From: Streptomyces longwoodensis
GTDB lineage: Bacteria > Actinomycetota > Actinomycetes > Streptomycetales > Streptomycetaceae
DNA length: 64,000 nucleotides
Direction of reading: 5' to 3'
Assembly (NCBI RefSeq): GCF_001514125.1
Contig: NZ_KQ948554.1
Coordinates: forward strand, 102,344 to 166,343
The position numbers and the translations under genes were made by a program. Positions 51,360-60,352 of this stretch are shown piece after piece; the first letter of the stretch is position 1, and each line of letters begins with the position of its first letter. The notes under the pieces were generated by a model. It did no database searches, had not been told where the DNA came from, and worked only from the letters and a program-made list of their open reading frames with translations.

Positions 51360-52046
51360 ATGCCCACGCTGATCCTCGTCCGGCACGGACGGTCCACCGC
51401 CAACACCTCGGCCGTGCTCGCCGGCCGGACCCCCGGTGTCGCACTCGACGAACGCGGCCTCGAACAGGCCGCCGCGCTGCCCGGACGGCTCGCGGACCTC
51501 CCGATCGCCGAGGTCGTCACCAGTCCCCTGCAGCGCTGCCGGGAAACCCTCCAGCCGCTCCTCGACGCCCGCCCCGGCCTGCCCGTGCACACCGAGGACC
51601 GCATCAACGAGTGCGACTACGGCGACTGGAGCGGCCGCAAGCTGGCCGAGCTGACGGACGAACCGCTCATGCAGGTCGTCCAGGCCCACCCCTCCGCCGC
51701 CGCCTTCCCCGGCGGCGAGTCCATGCGCGCCATGCAGAGCCGCGCCGCCGAGGCCGTGCGCGAGTGGAACGCGCGCGTGGAGCGCGACCACGGCGCCGAC
51801 GCCGTCTACCTGATGTGCTCGCACGGCGACATCATCAAGTCGCTCGTCGCCGAGGCGCTCGGACTGCACCTCGACCTCTTCCAGCGGATCTCCGTGGAAC
51901 CGTGCTCCGTCACCGTGATCCGCTACACCCGGCTGCGCCCCTTCCTGGTGCGCCTCGGCGACACCGGTGACTTCGCCTCGCTGGTGCCGCGGGAGGAGCC
52001 GCCCGCCGAGGACGCCACGGTCGGGGGTGACGCGGGCGCACGGTGA
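51360..52046 (+). CDS. Histidine phosphatase, MSMEG_4193-type
   Basis: A 228-residue phosphohydrolase. The catalytic RHGRST is at residues 8-13 (MPTLILVRHGRSTAN), with TSPLQRCRETL, INECDYGDWSG and the second His in MCSHGDIIKSLV, so the active site is complete. This subfamily is restricted to actinobacteria and lies beside MshC and the two genes that follow. It is annotated as a phosphoglycerate-mutase-like protein, but the substrate is unknown. It is first in a group of three genes on this strand, probably leaderless. Confidence 0.88.
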   Translation: MPTLILVRHGRSTANTSAVLAGRTPGVALDERGLEQAAALPGRLADLPIAEVVTSPLQRCRETLQPLLDARPGLPVHTEDRINECDYGDWSGRKLAELTDEPLMQVVQAHPSAAAFPGGESMRAMQSRAAEAVREWNARVERDHGADAVYLMCSHGDIIKSLVAEALGLHLDLFQRISVEPCSVTVIRYTRLRPFLVRLGDTGDFASLVPREEPPAEDATVGGDAGAR

Positions 52047-52133
52047 TCGTCCGCCGCAGTAGGGTGAAGCGGTCCGCACGCGCGCGTTCACGCATGGACG
52101 TTCACGTATTCACGATTCCCATGGAGACAGGAC

Positions 52134-52724
52134 GTGTCCCGTCAGGTGTTCCTCTACGACCCCCCGGACCGCTTCGTGGCCGGTACGGTCGGACTGCCCG
52201 GGCGCCGTACCTTCTTCCTCCAGGCGACCGCCGGCACCCGCGTGACCAGCGTGGCCCTGGAGAAGACCCAGGTCGCAGCGCTCGCCGAGCGCATGGACGA
52301 GCTGCTGGACGAGGTCGTACGCCGGAGCGGCGGCAGCGCCGCCGTACCCGCGGTGGCGCCCGCCGAGAACGCCGACACCGCTCCCCTCGAGACACCCGTC
52401 GAGGAGGAGTTCCGGGTCGGCACGATGGCCCTCGCCTGGGACGGCGAGGAGCAGCGCATGATCGTCGAGGCGCAGGCCCTCGTGGAGCTCGACGCCGAGT
52501 CCGAGGAGGACCTCGCCGAGGCCGAGGAGCGGCTCCTGCAGGACGAGGAGAACGGGCCCCCGATGCTGCGGGTCCGGCTCACCGGATCCCAGGCCCGGGC
52601 GTTCGCCAAGCGCGCCCTCGACGTCGTCAACGCCGGCCGGCCGCCGTGCCCGCTGTGCAGCCTGCCGCTCGACCCGGAAGGACACGTATGTCCGCGCCAG
52701 AACGGATACCGCCGCGGGGCGTGA
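52134..52724 (+). CDS. DUF3090 conserved actinobacterial protein with zinc motif
   Basis: A 196-residue protein. It starts with a beta domain (FLYDPPDRFVAGTVGLPGRR), then a charged coiled region, and ends with CPLCSLPLDPEGHVCPR, a Cys/His zinc knuckle. The family has no known function and travels with the phosphatase and kinase around it. GGAGACAGG precedes the GTG at 52134. The kinase gene starts 37 bases before its stop, so the two are tightly coupled. The zinc knuckle suggests protein-protein contact. Confidence 0.85.
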   Translation: MSRQVFLYDPPDRFVAGTVGLPGRRTFFLQATAGTRVTSVALEKTQVAALAERMDELLDEVVRRSGGSAAVPAVAPAENADTAPLETPVEEEFRVGTMALAWDGEEQRMIVEAQALVELDAESEEDLAEAEERLLQDEENGPPMLRVRLTGSQARAFAKRALDVVNAGRPPCPLCSLPLDPEGHVCPRQNGYRRGA

Positions 52725-53530
52725 CCACCACCGACCCGGCCGCCGCGGACCTCCTCGCGCGCGGGGAGCTCACCGTGCGCGGCCGCATCCGCGACGCCTC
52801 CAACGCGGCCCTGTACTGCACCGTGGCCCTCGACGGCCGCGAAGCCGCCTGCGTCTACAAGCCGGTGGCCGGCGAGCGGCCCCTGTGGGACTTCCCCGAC
52901 GGCAACCTCGCCCGGCGCGAGGTCGCCGCGTACCGCGTGTCCGAGGCGACCGGCTGGGGCCTCGTACCGCCCACCGTGCTGCGCGACGGGCCGTACGGCG
53001 AGGGCATGTGCCAGCTGTGGATCGAGGTGGCCGCCGAGGCCGACGCGCCCGACCTGCTCGCCCTGGTGGACGCCGAGGAGCCCGAGCCGGGCTGGAAGGC
53101 CATCGGCCTCGCCGACGTCGGCGAGGGACGCACCGCGCTGCTGGTGCACGCCGACGACGAACGGCTGCGCCGGCTCGCCGTGCTCGACGCGGTGATCAAC
53201 AACGCCGACCGCAAGGGCGGCCACCTGCTGCCCACCGCCGACGGCCGGCTCCACGGCATCGACCACGGCGTCACCTTCCACGTCGAGGACAAGCTGCGCA
53301 CCCTCCTGTGGGGCTGGGCGGGGGAGTCCCTGACCGGCGAGGCCCTGGACGTCCTCAAGGGCCTCAGGAGCGCCCTGGAGCCCGGCGGACAGCTCACGGC
53401 GGCGCTCGCCGAGTTCCTGACGCCCGCGGAGGTCGACGCCACGCGCGCGCGGGTCGAGGCGCTGCTGACCTCCGGCCGGCACCCGGAGCCCGGCGGGGAG
53501 TGGCCCGCGATCCCCTGGCCACCCGTATAG
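52688..53530 (+). CDS. SCO1664-family PI3/PI4-kinase-like protein
   Basis: A 280-residue protein. It has a PI3K/HipA-like kinase layout: the nucleotide lysine in ACVYKPVAGERPLWDFPDGN, the catalytic loop DAVINNADRKGGHLL and the metal motif HGIDHGVTF. The ATG at 52688 lies behind GGAAGG and overlaps the DUF3090 gene by 37 bases. The family is actinobacterial and associated with mycothiol genes. The kinase motifs appear intact, so phosphorylation of a small molecule or protein is likely. The target is unknown. Confidence 0.85.
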   Translation: MSAPERIPPRGVTTTDPAAADLLARGELTVRGRIRDASNAALYCTVALDGREAACVYKPVAGERPLWDFPDGNLARREVAAYRVSEATGWGLVPPTVLRDGPYGEGMCQLWIEVAAEADAPDLLALVDAEEPEPGWKAIGLADVGEGRTALLVHADDERLRRLAVLDAVINNADRKGGHLLPTADGRLHGIDHGVTFHVEDKLRTLLWGWAGESLTGEALDVLKGLRSALEPGGQLTAALAEFLTPAEVDATRARVEALLTSGRHPEPGGEWPAIPWPPV

Positions 53531-53689
53531 CCGCACAAGCGGACAGAAGCTCCCGGGCCGGGATCCTCCCCCTCGAACCGGTGTGCACCCCCGCACAGCG
53601 GCCCCACCTGCACATCCGCCCGGAATCCACAAGAACGCCTTCCCGGTCATCCGGACCGCACCGGTTCGTATACCGAACTCCGGTCCGGT

Positions 53690-53695
53690 TAGGCT
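53690..53695 (+). promoter_or_regulatory. -10 box of leaderless mshC
   Basis: TAGGCT lies 6 bases before the ATG at 53702 with no ribosome site. An inverted repeat GTTCG/CGAAC (53664-53678) covers the place of the -35 region. Confidence 0.5.
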
Positions 53696-53701
53696 CATGA
53701 C

Positions 53702-54931
53702 ATGCATGCCTGGCCCGCTTCCGAGGTCCCCGCCCTGCCTGGTCAGGGCCGCGACCTGAGGATCCACGACACCGCGACCGGCGGTCCTGTCACCCTCGAC
53801 CCCGGTCCCGTCGCCCGCCTCTACGTCTGCGGCATCACGCCGTACGACGCCACCCACCTGGGGCACGCGGCGACGTACAACGCGTTCGACCTCGTCCAGC
53901 GCGTGTGGCTCGACACCAAGCGGCAGGTCCACTACGTCCAGAACGTCACCGACGTCGACGACCCGCTCCTGGAGCGCGCCCAGCGGGACGACGTCGACTG
54001 GGTCGCCCTCGCCGAGAAGGAGACCGCCCTCTTCCGCGAGGACATGACCGCCCTGCGGATGCTCCCGCCGCGCCACTACATCGGCGCCGTCGAGGCGATA
54101 CCCGGCATCGTCCCGCTGGTGGAGCGCCTGCGGGAGCTCGGCGCCGCCTACGAGCTCGAGGGCGACGTCTACTTCTCCGTCGAGTCCGACCCGCACTTCG
54201 GCCAGGTCTCGCGCCTCGACGCCGCCGCCATGCGGCTGCTGTCCGCCGAGCGCGGCGGCGACCCCGACCGGCCCGGCAAGAAGAACCCGCTCGACCCGAT
54301 GCTGTGGATGGCCGCCCGCGAGGGCGAGCCCAGCTGGGACGGCGGCTCGCTCGGCCGCGGCCGCCCCGGCTGGCACATCGAGTGCGTCGCCATCGCCCTC
54401 GACCACCTCGGCATGGGCTTCGACGTCCAGGGCGGCGGCTCCGACCTGGCCTTCCCGCACCACGAGATGGGCGCCTCGCACGCCCAGGTGCTCACCGGCG
54501 AGTTCCCCATGGCGAAGGCGTACGTCCACGCCGGCATGGTCGCCCTGCACGGCGAGAAGATGTCCAAGTCCAAGGGCAACCTCGTCTTCGTCTCGCAGCT
54601 GCGCCGCGACGGCGTCGACCCGGCCGCGATCCGGCTCGCCCTGCTCGCCCACCACTACCGGGCCGACTGGGAGTGGACCGACCAGGTGCTCGCCGACGCC
54701 CAGGCCCGCCTCGGCCGCTGGCGCGCGGCGGTGTCCCGGCCCGACGGCCCGCCCGCCGACGCCCTGGTGGAGGAGATCCGCGTGGCCCTGGCCGCCGACC
54801 TGGACGCCCCGGCGGCGCTGGCCGCGGTGGACCGCTGGGCGGAGCTCCAGGACGCACAGGGCGGCACCGACACGGCCGCCCCCGGCCTCGTCTCCCGCGC
54901 CGTGGACGCCCTGCTGGGCGTGGCGCTCTGA
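53702..54931 (+). CDS. mshC: Cysteine:GlcN-Ins ligase MshC (mycothiol synthesis)
   Basis: A 409-residue class I tRNA-synthetase-like enzyme. YVCGITPYDATHLGHAATY has the zinc Cys and the HIGH-type motif, GWHIECVAI holds the other zinc ligands, and KMSKSKGN is the ATP loop. It joins cysteine to glucosaminyl-inositol with ATP, the third step of mycothiol synthesis. The ITPYD and length match MshC rather than CysS. The start at 53702 is probably leaderless. It follows the kinase gene by 171 bases and ends before a perfect 34-base palindrome. Confidence 0.95.
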   Translation: MHAWPASEVPALPGQGRDLRIHDTATGGPVTLDPGPVARLYVCGITPYDATHLGHAATYNAFDLVQRVWLDTKRQVHYVQNVTDVDDPLLERAQRDDVDWVALAEKETALFREDMTALRMLPPRHYIGAVEAIPGIVPLVERLRELGAAYELEGDVYFSVESDPHFGQVSRLDAAAMRLLSAERGGDPDRPGKKNPLDPMLWMAAREGEPSWDGGSLGRGRPGWHIECVAIALDHLGMGFDVQGGGSDLAFPHHEMGASHAQVLTGEFPMAKAYVHAGMVALHGEKMSKSKGNLVFVSQLRRDGVDPAAIRLALLAHHYRADWEWTDQVLADAQARLGRWRAAVSRPDGPPADALVEEIRVALAADLDAPAALAAVDRWAELQDAQGGTDTAAPGLVSRAVDALLGVAL

Positions 54932-54954
54932 GCGACGCCTGACCCGAACGCGCC

Positions 54955-54988
54955 GAGGGGCGCGCTTCCCGCGGGAAGCGCGCCCCTC
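54955..54988. terminator. Bidirectional terminator between mshC and parJ
   Basis: A perfect 34-base palindrome has 16-base arms (GAGGGGCGCGCTTCCC) and a 2-base centre. It lies between convergent mshC and parJ. Confidence 0.85.
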
Positions 54989-55051
54989 ACCCCTCAATGC
55001 GTCGAGGCCGCCGAGAAGTTCCCGCAGCGGACCCCCGTCAGCCTCCGGGCG

Positions 55052-56032
55052 TCAGTCCTCGGACGGCCGGTCCCCCGACGCGCCGTCGTCCTCGCCGCTC
55101 GGCTTCGGCGGCTTCGGGGGCCGCGTGCGCTCCCCGGGGCCCTCCCGCCGGTAGGGCGGCGTACCCGGGCCCGTGTCGCCGTCGGCCGGGCCGCCGTCGC
55201 GGCGCCGCAGGTACCGTTCGAACTCCCGCGCGATCGCCTCACCGGACGCCTCCGGCAGCTCGGCGGTGTCCCGGGCCTCCTCCAGCGTCTGCACGTACTC
55301 GGCGACCTCGCTGTCCTCCGCGGCCAGCTGGTCCACGCCCACCTGCCACGCACGCGCGTCCTCGGGCAGCTCGCCCAGCGGGATGCGCACGTCGATCAGG
55401 TCCTCCAGCCGGTTCAGCAGGGCCAGCGTGGCCTTCGGGTTCGGCGGCTGCGACACGTAGTGCGGTACGGCCGCCCACAGGCTCACCGCCGGCACGCCCG
55501 CGTGCGTGCACGCCTCCTGCAGGACACCGACGATGCCCGTGGGCCCCTCGTACTTGGTCTCCTCCAGGTCCATCCGGCGGGCCAGGTCCGGGTCGGACGT
55601 GGTGCCGCTGATCGGCACCGGACGCGTGTGCGGGGTGTCACCGAGCAGGGCACCCAGGACGACCACCAGCTCCACGCCCAGCTCGTGCGCGAAGCCCAGC
55701 AGCTCGTTGCAGAACGAGCGCCAGCGCATGGACGGTTCGATGCCCCGGACCAGGACCAGGTCCCGCGGCTTCTCGCCGCCGACGCGCACCACCGACAGTC
55801 TCGTCGTCGGCCAGGTGATCTTGCGTACGCCCGCGTCCATCCACACCGTGGGACGGTTGACCTGGAAGTCGTAGTAGTCCTCGGCGTCGAGCGCCGCGAA
55901 CACCTCGCCCTTCCACTCCCTCTCGAGATGCGCGACCGCGGTGGAGGCGGCGTCGCCGGCATCGTTCCAGCCCTCGAACGCGGCCACCATGACCGGGTCG
56001 ATCAGCTCGGGAACCCCCTCGAGCTCGATCAC
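55052..56032 (-). CDS. parJ: PAC2-family protein ParJ
   Basis: A 326-residue protein. The PAC2 (proteasome-assembly-chaperone-like) fold spans about residues 1-240, with VMVAAFEGWNDAGDAAS at the start and LGALLGDTPHTRPVPI in the middle. The C-terminus is a disordered Pro/Gly/Lys/Asp-rich tail. In S. coelicolor ParJ binds the partition ATPase ParA and affects segregation during sporulation; that role is established knowledge. GGAGG lies 7 bases before the GTG at 56032, which fixes the start. It converges with mshC. Confidence 0.9.
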   Translation of the reverse strand: MIELEGVPELIDPVMVAAFEGWNDAGDAASTAVAHLEREWKGEVFAALDAEDYYDFQVNRPTVWMDAGVRKITWPTTRLSVVRVGGEKPRDLVLVRGIEPSMRWRSFCNELLGFAHELGVELVVVLGALLGDTPHTRPVPISGTTSDPDLARRMDLEETKYEGPTGIVGVLQEACTHAGVPAVSLWAAVPHYVSQPPNPKATLALLNRLEDLIDVRIPLGELPEDARAWQVGVDQLAAEDSEVAEYVQTLEEARDTAELPEASGEAIAREFERYLRRRDGGPADGDTGPGTPPYRREGPGERTRPPKPPKPSGEDDGASGDRPSED

Positions 56033-56196
56033 CCAGCGCCTCCTTCCGACGTGCCCTCGCCTGACCACCCAACCTTACGGCGTGCGGCGGGGGCGCCCGC
56101 AGCCCCCTTGCACCGGGGACGAACGGATCACTGCCCCGATCCCCACCGGTGAACACCACCGGCGCGTGAAGATCGACGACGCGCCCCGGACAGCCC

Positions 56197-56232
56197 GAAG
56201 GGGCGGCCCCGCCGCTGCGGAGACGCCCCTTC
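56197..56232 (-). terminator. Terminator of the gyl operon
   Basis: A 9-base stem (GAAGGGGCG/CGCCCCTTC) has an 18-base loop, just after the glpD stop on the minus strand. About 165 bases remain to parJ. Confidence 0.6.
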
Positions 56233-56249
56233 CGGTCCGGCCGGGCCGG

Positions 56250-57866
56250 TCACTTCCCGTCGAGCACGTCCTGCACCTTCGCGCGGACCTCGTCCGTGGC
56301 CAGGCCGCGGATGGTCAGCGTCGTCCGGCGGCGCAGCACGTCGTCCGCCGTCTCGGCCCACTCGTGGTCCCGGGCGTAGACGACCTGGGCCCAGATCTCG
56401 GGGGCGTCGGGGTGGACGCGGCGGCCCAGCTCCGGGTCCTCGTTCGCCAGGCGGGCGATGTCGAAGGCCAGCGAGCCGTAGTGGGTCGCCAGGTGCTTGG
56501 CAGTGTCGGCCGCCATGCGCGGGCCGGGCGCCGGGTTGTCGACGAGCAGCCGGTGGGCGACCGCGCGCGGGTTGGCGACACCCGGCAGCGGCAGCTTCTT
56601 CGGCAGCGAGGCGATCGGTTCGAAGTCGTCGCCCAGCGGGTGACCGGGCAGCGCCTCCAGCTTCTTCATCACCGTGCGGCCGATGTGCCGGAACGTCGTC
56701 CACTTGCCGCCCGCGACGGACAGCATCCCGCCGCGGCCCTCGGTGACGACCGTCTCGCGCTTGGCCTTGGCGGTGTCGCCGGGGCCGCCCGGCAGCACGC
56801 GCAGACCCGCGAACGAGTACGTGATCAGGTCACGGGAGAGCTGCTGGTCCCGGACCGAGAACGCGGCCTCGTCCAGGATCTGGGCCATGTCCTTCTCGGT
56901 GACCGAGACGTCCGCCGGGTCGCCCTCGAACTCCTCGTCGGTGGTGCCGAGCAGCAGCATGTCCTCCCAGGGGAGGGCGAAGGTGATCCGGTACTTGTCG
57001 ATGGGGGTCGCCAGGGCGGCCTTCCACGGGGAGGTCCGCTTCAGGACCAGGTGCGCGCCCTTCGACAGCCGGATCGACGGCGCCGCATCCGGGTCCTCCA
57101 TCCTGCGCAGGTGGTCGACCCACGGGCCGGTCGCGTTGAGCACCAGCCGGGCGTTGACGCCGAACTCGTCGCCCGTCGTGCGGTCCTTCAGGTCCGCGCC
57201 CGTCACGCGGCCCCGGGTGAACCGGAGCCCTGTCACCTCGGCGTGGTTGAGGACGACCGCGCCCGACTCGACGGCCGCGCGGACCGTCATCAGCGCCATG
57301 CGCGCGTCGTTCATCTGGTCGTCGCCGTAGACGGCCACGGCCTTGAGGTTCTCCGTGCGCAGCTCCGGCACGTCCTGCGCCGCCTTGGCGGGGGAGAGCA
57401 GGTGGCCGACGCCGTCGCCGAACGCGGAGAGCGCGGAGTAGGCGAACACGCCCGCCCCGAGCTTCGCCGCGCCGTGCGGCCCGCCCTTGTACACGGGGAG
57501 GTAGAAGGTCAGCGGGTTCGCCAGGTGGGGGGCCACCTGGCGGGAGACCGCACGGCGCTCGAAGTGGTTCTCCGCCACCAGCTTCACCGCGCCGGTCTGC
57601 AGGTAGCGCAGACCGCCGTGGAGGAGCTTGGAGGAGGCGGAGGAGGTGGCGCCGGCGAAGTCGCCGGCGTCGACCAGGGCCACCCTGAGGCCGGACTGCG
57701 CGGCGTGCCAGGCGGTGGAGATGCCCAGGATGCCGCCACCGATCACGAGGAGGTCGTACGACGCCTTAGAGAGCTGCTCCCGGGTCTCGGCTCGGCTCGG
57801 GGCGGAGCCGGAGGACGGGTGCGTCCCCAGGGCAGGCACGGACTGCAGGGTGGACTGAGTGGTCAT
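56250..57866 (-). CDS. glpD: Glycerol-3-phosphate dehydrogenase (FAD-dependent)
   Basis: A 538-residue flavoprotein. The FAD site YDLLVIGGGILGISTAWHAA is near residue 37, followed by SSASSKLLHGGLRYLQTG. The C-terminal helical domain ends with RGLATDEVRAKVQDVL. It oxidises glycerol-3-phosphate to dihydroxyacetone phosphate and passes electrons to quinone at the membrane. It is the third gene of the gyl operon, 42 bases after glpK. The start has GAGGAG rather far upstream. Length and motifs are normal. Confidence 0.96.
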   Translation of the reverse strand: MTTQSTLQSVPALGTHPSSGSAPSRAETREQLSKASYDLLVIGGGILGISTAWHAAQSGLRVALVDAGDFAGATSSASSKLLHGGLRYLQTGAVKLVAENHFERRAVSRQVAPHLANPLTFYLPVYKGGPHGAAKLGAGVFAYSALSAFGDGVGHLLSPAKAAQDVPELRTENLKAVAVYGDDQMNDARMALMTVRAAVESGAVVLNHAEVTGLRFTRGRVTGADLKDRTTGDEFGVNARLVLNATGPWVDHLRRMEDPDAAPSIRLSKGAHLVLKRTSPWKAALATPIDKYRITFALPWEDMLLLGTTDEEFEGDPADVSVTEKDMAQILDEAAFSVRDQQLSRDLITYSFAGLRVLPGGPGDTAKAKRETVVTEGRGGMLSVAGGKWTTFRHIGRTVMKKLEALPGHPLGDDFEPIASLPKKLPLPGVANPRAVAHRLLVDNPAPGPRMAADTAKHLATHYGSLAFDIARLANEDPELGRRVHPDAPEIWAQVVYARDHEWAETADDVLRRRTTLTIRGLATDEVRAKVQDVLDGK

Positions 57867-57908
57867 GTCGGGTACTTACTCCTCGTCAGAGCTGTCGCGG
57901 GGGGCAGC

Positions 57909-59447
57909 TCAGCTCTCGTCCTCGATCCAGCCCATGGTCCGCTCGACGGCCTTGAGCCAGTTCTTGTACTCACGGTCGCGGGTCTCCGCGTCCATGCGGG
58001 GGGTCCACTCGGCGGCCCGGCGCCAGTTGGCGCGCAGGTCGTCGGTGCTGTTCCAGAAGCCGACGGCGAGACCGGCGGCGTAGGCGGCGCCCAGGCAGGT
58101 CGTCTCGGCGACCATCGGGCGCACCACGGGCGCGTCCAGGACGTCCGAGAGGGTCTGCATCAGCAGGTTGTTCGCCGTCATGCCGCCGTCGACCTTGAGG
58201 GTCACCAGCTCGACGCCGGAGTCCTTCACCATGGCGTCGGCGATCTCCCGGGTCTGCCACGCGGTGGCCTCCAGGACGGCCCGCGCGAGGTGCGCCTTGG
58301 TCACGTACCGGGTGAGGCCGGCGATCACACCGCGGGCGTCGGAGCGCCAGTGCGGGGCGAACAGGCCGGAGAAGGCGGGCACGAAGTAGGCGCCGCCGTT
58401 GTCCTCGACCGACAGCGCGAGCGTCTCGATCTCGGCGGCGGTGGAGACCAGGCCCATCTGGTCGCGCATCCACTGCACCAGCGAGCCGGTGACGGCGATC
58501 GAGCCCTCCAGGGCGTAGACCGTGTCCTGGTCGCCGATCTTGTAGCCGACGGTGGTCAGCAGGCCGGCGTACGAGTTGATGATCTTCTCGCCGGTGTTCA
58601 TCACCATGAAGGTGCCGGTGCCGTACGTCGACTTGGTCTCGCCCTCGGAGAAGCAGGTCTGGCCGAACAGGGCCGCCTGCTGGTCGCCGAGCGCGGAGGC
58701 GACCGGGATGCCGCCGAGCAGGTCGCCCAGCTTGCCGCCCTTGATCTCGCCGTAGACCTCGGCCGAGGAGCGGATCTCCGGCAGGATCTGCAGCGGCACG
58801 CCGATCGACTCGGCGATCCGCTCGTCCCACTCCATCGTGTGGAGGTTCATCAGCAGGGTGCGGGAGGCGTTGGTGACGTCGGTGACGTGCCGGCCGCCGT
58901 CGACACCGCCGGTGAGGTTCCAGATGACCCAGCTGTCCATGGTGCCGAAGAGGATGTCGCCGGCCTCGGCGCGCGCCTCGAGGCCCTCGACGTTCTCCAG
59001 CAGCCAGCGGGCCTTGGGGCCGGCGAAGTAGGAGGCGAGGGGCAGGCCCGTCTCGCGGCGGAAGCGGTCCTGGCCGACGTTGCGGCCGAGCTCGCGGCAC
59101 AGGGCGTCGGTGCGGGTGTCCTGCCAGACGATGGCGTTGTGGACGGGCTCACCGGTGTTCTTGTCCCACAGCACGGTGGTCTCGCGCTGGTTGGTGATGC
59201 CGATGGCCTTGATGTCGTCGCGGGTGATGCCGGCCTTCTCGACGGCGCCGGCGACGACCTCCTGGACGTTGGTCCAGATCTCGGTGGCGTCGTGCTCGAC
59301 CCAGCCCGGCTTGGGGAAGATCTGCTCGTGCTCCTTCTGGTCGACGGAGACGATGCGCCCGTCGCGGTCGAAGACGATGCAGCGGGAGGATGTGGTGCCC
59401 TGGTCGATGGCGGCGATGAAGGGGCCGGCGGTGTGGGCGTCGGTCAC
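57909..59447 (-). CDS. glpK: Glycerol kinase
   Basis: A 512-residue FGGY kinase. The phosphate loop DQGTTSSR is at residues 15-22, QKEHEQIFPKPGWVEHDATE is the classic second block, and GTGTFMVMN and DGGMTANNLLMQ are ATP-domain motifs. It phosphorylates glycerol to glycerol-3-phosphate. GGAG lies before the GTG at 59447. It is the middle gene of the operon, 110 bases after glpF and 42 before glpD. It is the gylA gene of Streptomyces nomenclature. Confidence 0.97.
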   Translation of the reverse strand: MTDAHTAGPFIAAIDQGTTSSRCIVFDRDGRIVSVDQKEHEQIFPKPGWVEHDATEIWTNVQEVVAGAVEKAGITRDDIKAIGITNQRETTVLWDKNTGEPVHNAIVWQDTRTDALCRELGRNVGQDRFRRETGLPLASYFAGPKARWLLENVEGLEARAEAGDILFGTMDSWVIWNLTGGVDGGRHVTDVTNASRTLLMNLHTMEWDERIAESIGVPLQILPEIRSSAEVYGEIKGGKLGDLLGGIPVASALGDQQAALFGQTCFSEGETKSTYGTGTFMVMNTGEKIINSYAGLLTTVGYKIGDQDTVYALEGSIAVTGSLVQWMRDQMGLVSTAAEIETLALSVEDNGGAYFVPAFSGLFAPHWRSDARGVIAGLTRYVTKAHLARAVLEATAWQTREIADAMVKDSGVELVTLKVDGGMTANNLLMQTLSDVLDAPVVRPMVAETTCLGAAYAAGLAVGFWNSTDDLRANWRRAAEWTPRMDAETRDREYKNWLKAVERTMGWIEDES

Positions 59448-59557
59448 TGTGTGCTCCTGGGGATTCCGTGGTCTTGAGGGCTTGTACGTACGGCGTGCGC
59501 CGGGAGTTTCGTGCTCCTCACCCGATCGGGCGAAGCGTGGTGCCGAAAACTCGGTGA

Positions 59558-60352
59558 CTAGGCGAAAGCCACGTTGTAGATGCCTGCCGCGAGGGCGCCG
59601 CCGATCAGCGGGCCGACCACGGGGACCCAGGCGTAGCTCCAGTCGGAGCCGCCCTTGTTGGGCAGGGGCAGGAGGGAGTGCACGATGCGCGGACCGAGGT
59701 CACGGGCCGGGTTGATCGCGTAGCCGGTCGGTCCGCCGAGGGACAGGCCGATGGAGACCACCACGAGCGCGGTGATCAGCGCGCCCAGGTTGCCGAGGCC
59801 GTTGCCCTTGTCGTTCAGGCCCTGCGTGAGCACGGCGAGCACCAGCACCACGGTGCCGATGATCTCGGTGGCGAGGTTCTGCACCGCGTTGCGGATCTCC
59901 GGGCCGGTGGAGAAGACGCCCAGGACCGGGCCGGCGCCCTTCTCCTGGGCCTCGACGGCCTTGGCCGCCGTGGCCTGCGCACCCGGGCCGCCGACGATCT
60001 CCCGGTCGGTGAGGTGCGCGTGGAACTGGCCGTAGTAGGCGGCCCAGACCAGGGTCGCGCCGATCAGGGCGCCGAGGATCTGTCCGCCCCAGTACGCCGG
60101 CACGTTGCTCCAGTCGCCGTCCTTGATGGCGAGGGCGAGCGTCACGGCCGGGTTGAGGTGGGCGCCCGACAGGGGCGCCGAGGTGTAGACCGCGGTGAGC
60201 ACGGCGAAGCCCCACCCGAAGGTGATGGCGAGCCAACCGGCGTTGCGGGCCTTGGAGGCCTTCAGCGTGACGGCGGCGCAGACACCGCCGCCGAGCAGGA
60301 TGAGTATGGCGGTACCGATGGTCTCGCCGATGAAGATGTCGGAGCTGGACAC
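59558..60352 (-). CDS. glpF: Glycerol facilitator (MIP channel)
   Basis: A 264-residue aquaglyceroporin with six membrane helices. Pore motifs are GAHLNPAVT and GYAINPARDLGPR; the Asp after the second NPA marks glycerol rather than water selectivity. It lets glycerol diffuse into the cell for GlpK. GGAG is 6 bases before the GTG at 60352. As first gene of the operon it lies behind the GylR operator at 60482. Confidence 0.96.
   Translation of the reverse strand: MSSSDIFIGETIGTAILILLGGGVCAAVTLKASKARNAGWLAITFGWGFAVLTAVYTSAPLSGAHLNPAVTLALAIKDGDWSNVPAYWGGQILGALIGATLVWAAYYGQFHAHLTDREIVGGPGAQATAAKAVEAQEKGAGPVLGVFSTGPEIRNAVQNLATEIIGTVVLVLAVLTQGLNDKGNGLGNLGALITALVVVSIGLSLGGPTGYAINPARDLGPRIVHSLLPLPNKGGSDWSYAWVPVVGPLIGGALAAGIYNVAFA

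Noticed and set aside
53622..53648. SigR-type promoter (GGAAT-N18-GTT) before mshC
   Set aside because: GGAAT is present, but GGT instead of GTT stands at the right spacing, and TAGGCT closer to the start explains the promoter better.
53702..54931. Second cysteinyl-tRNA synthetase
   Set aside because: The size, the ITPYD motif region and the mycothiol-associated neighbours fit MshC instead.
55941..59477. Plus-strand open frame of 1178 codons opposite glpD and glpK
   Set aside because: Antisense shadow: no conserved motif, no ribosome site, and it covers two certain genes.
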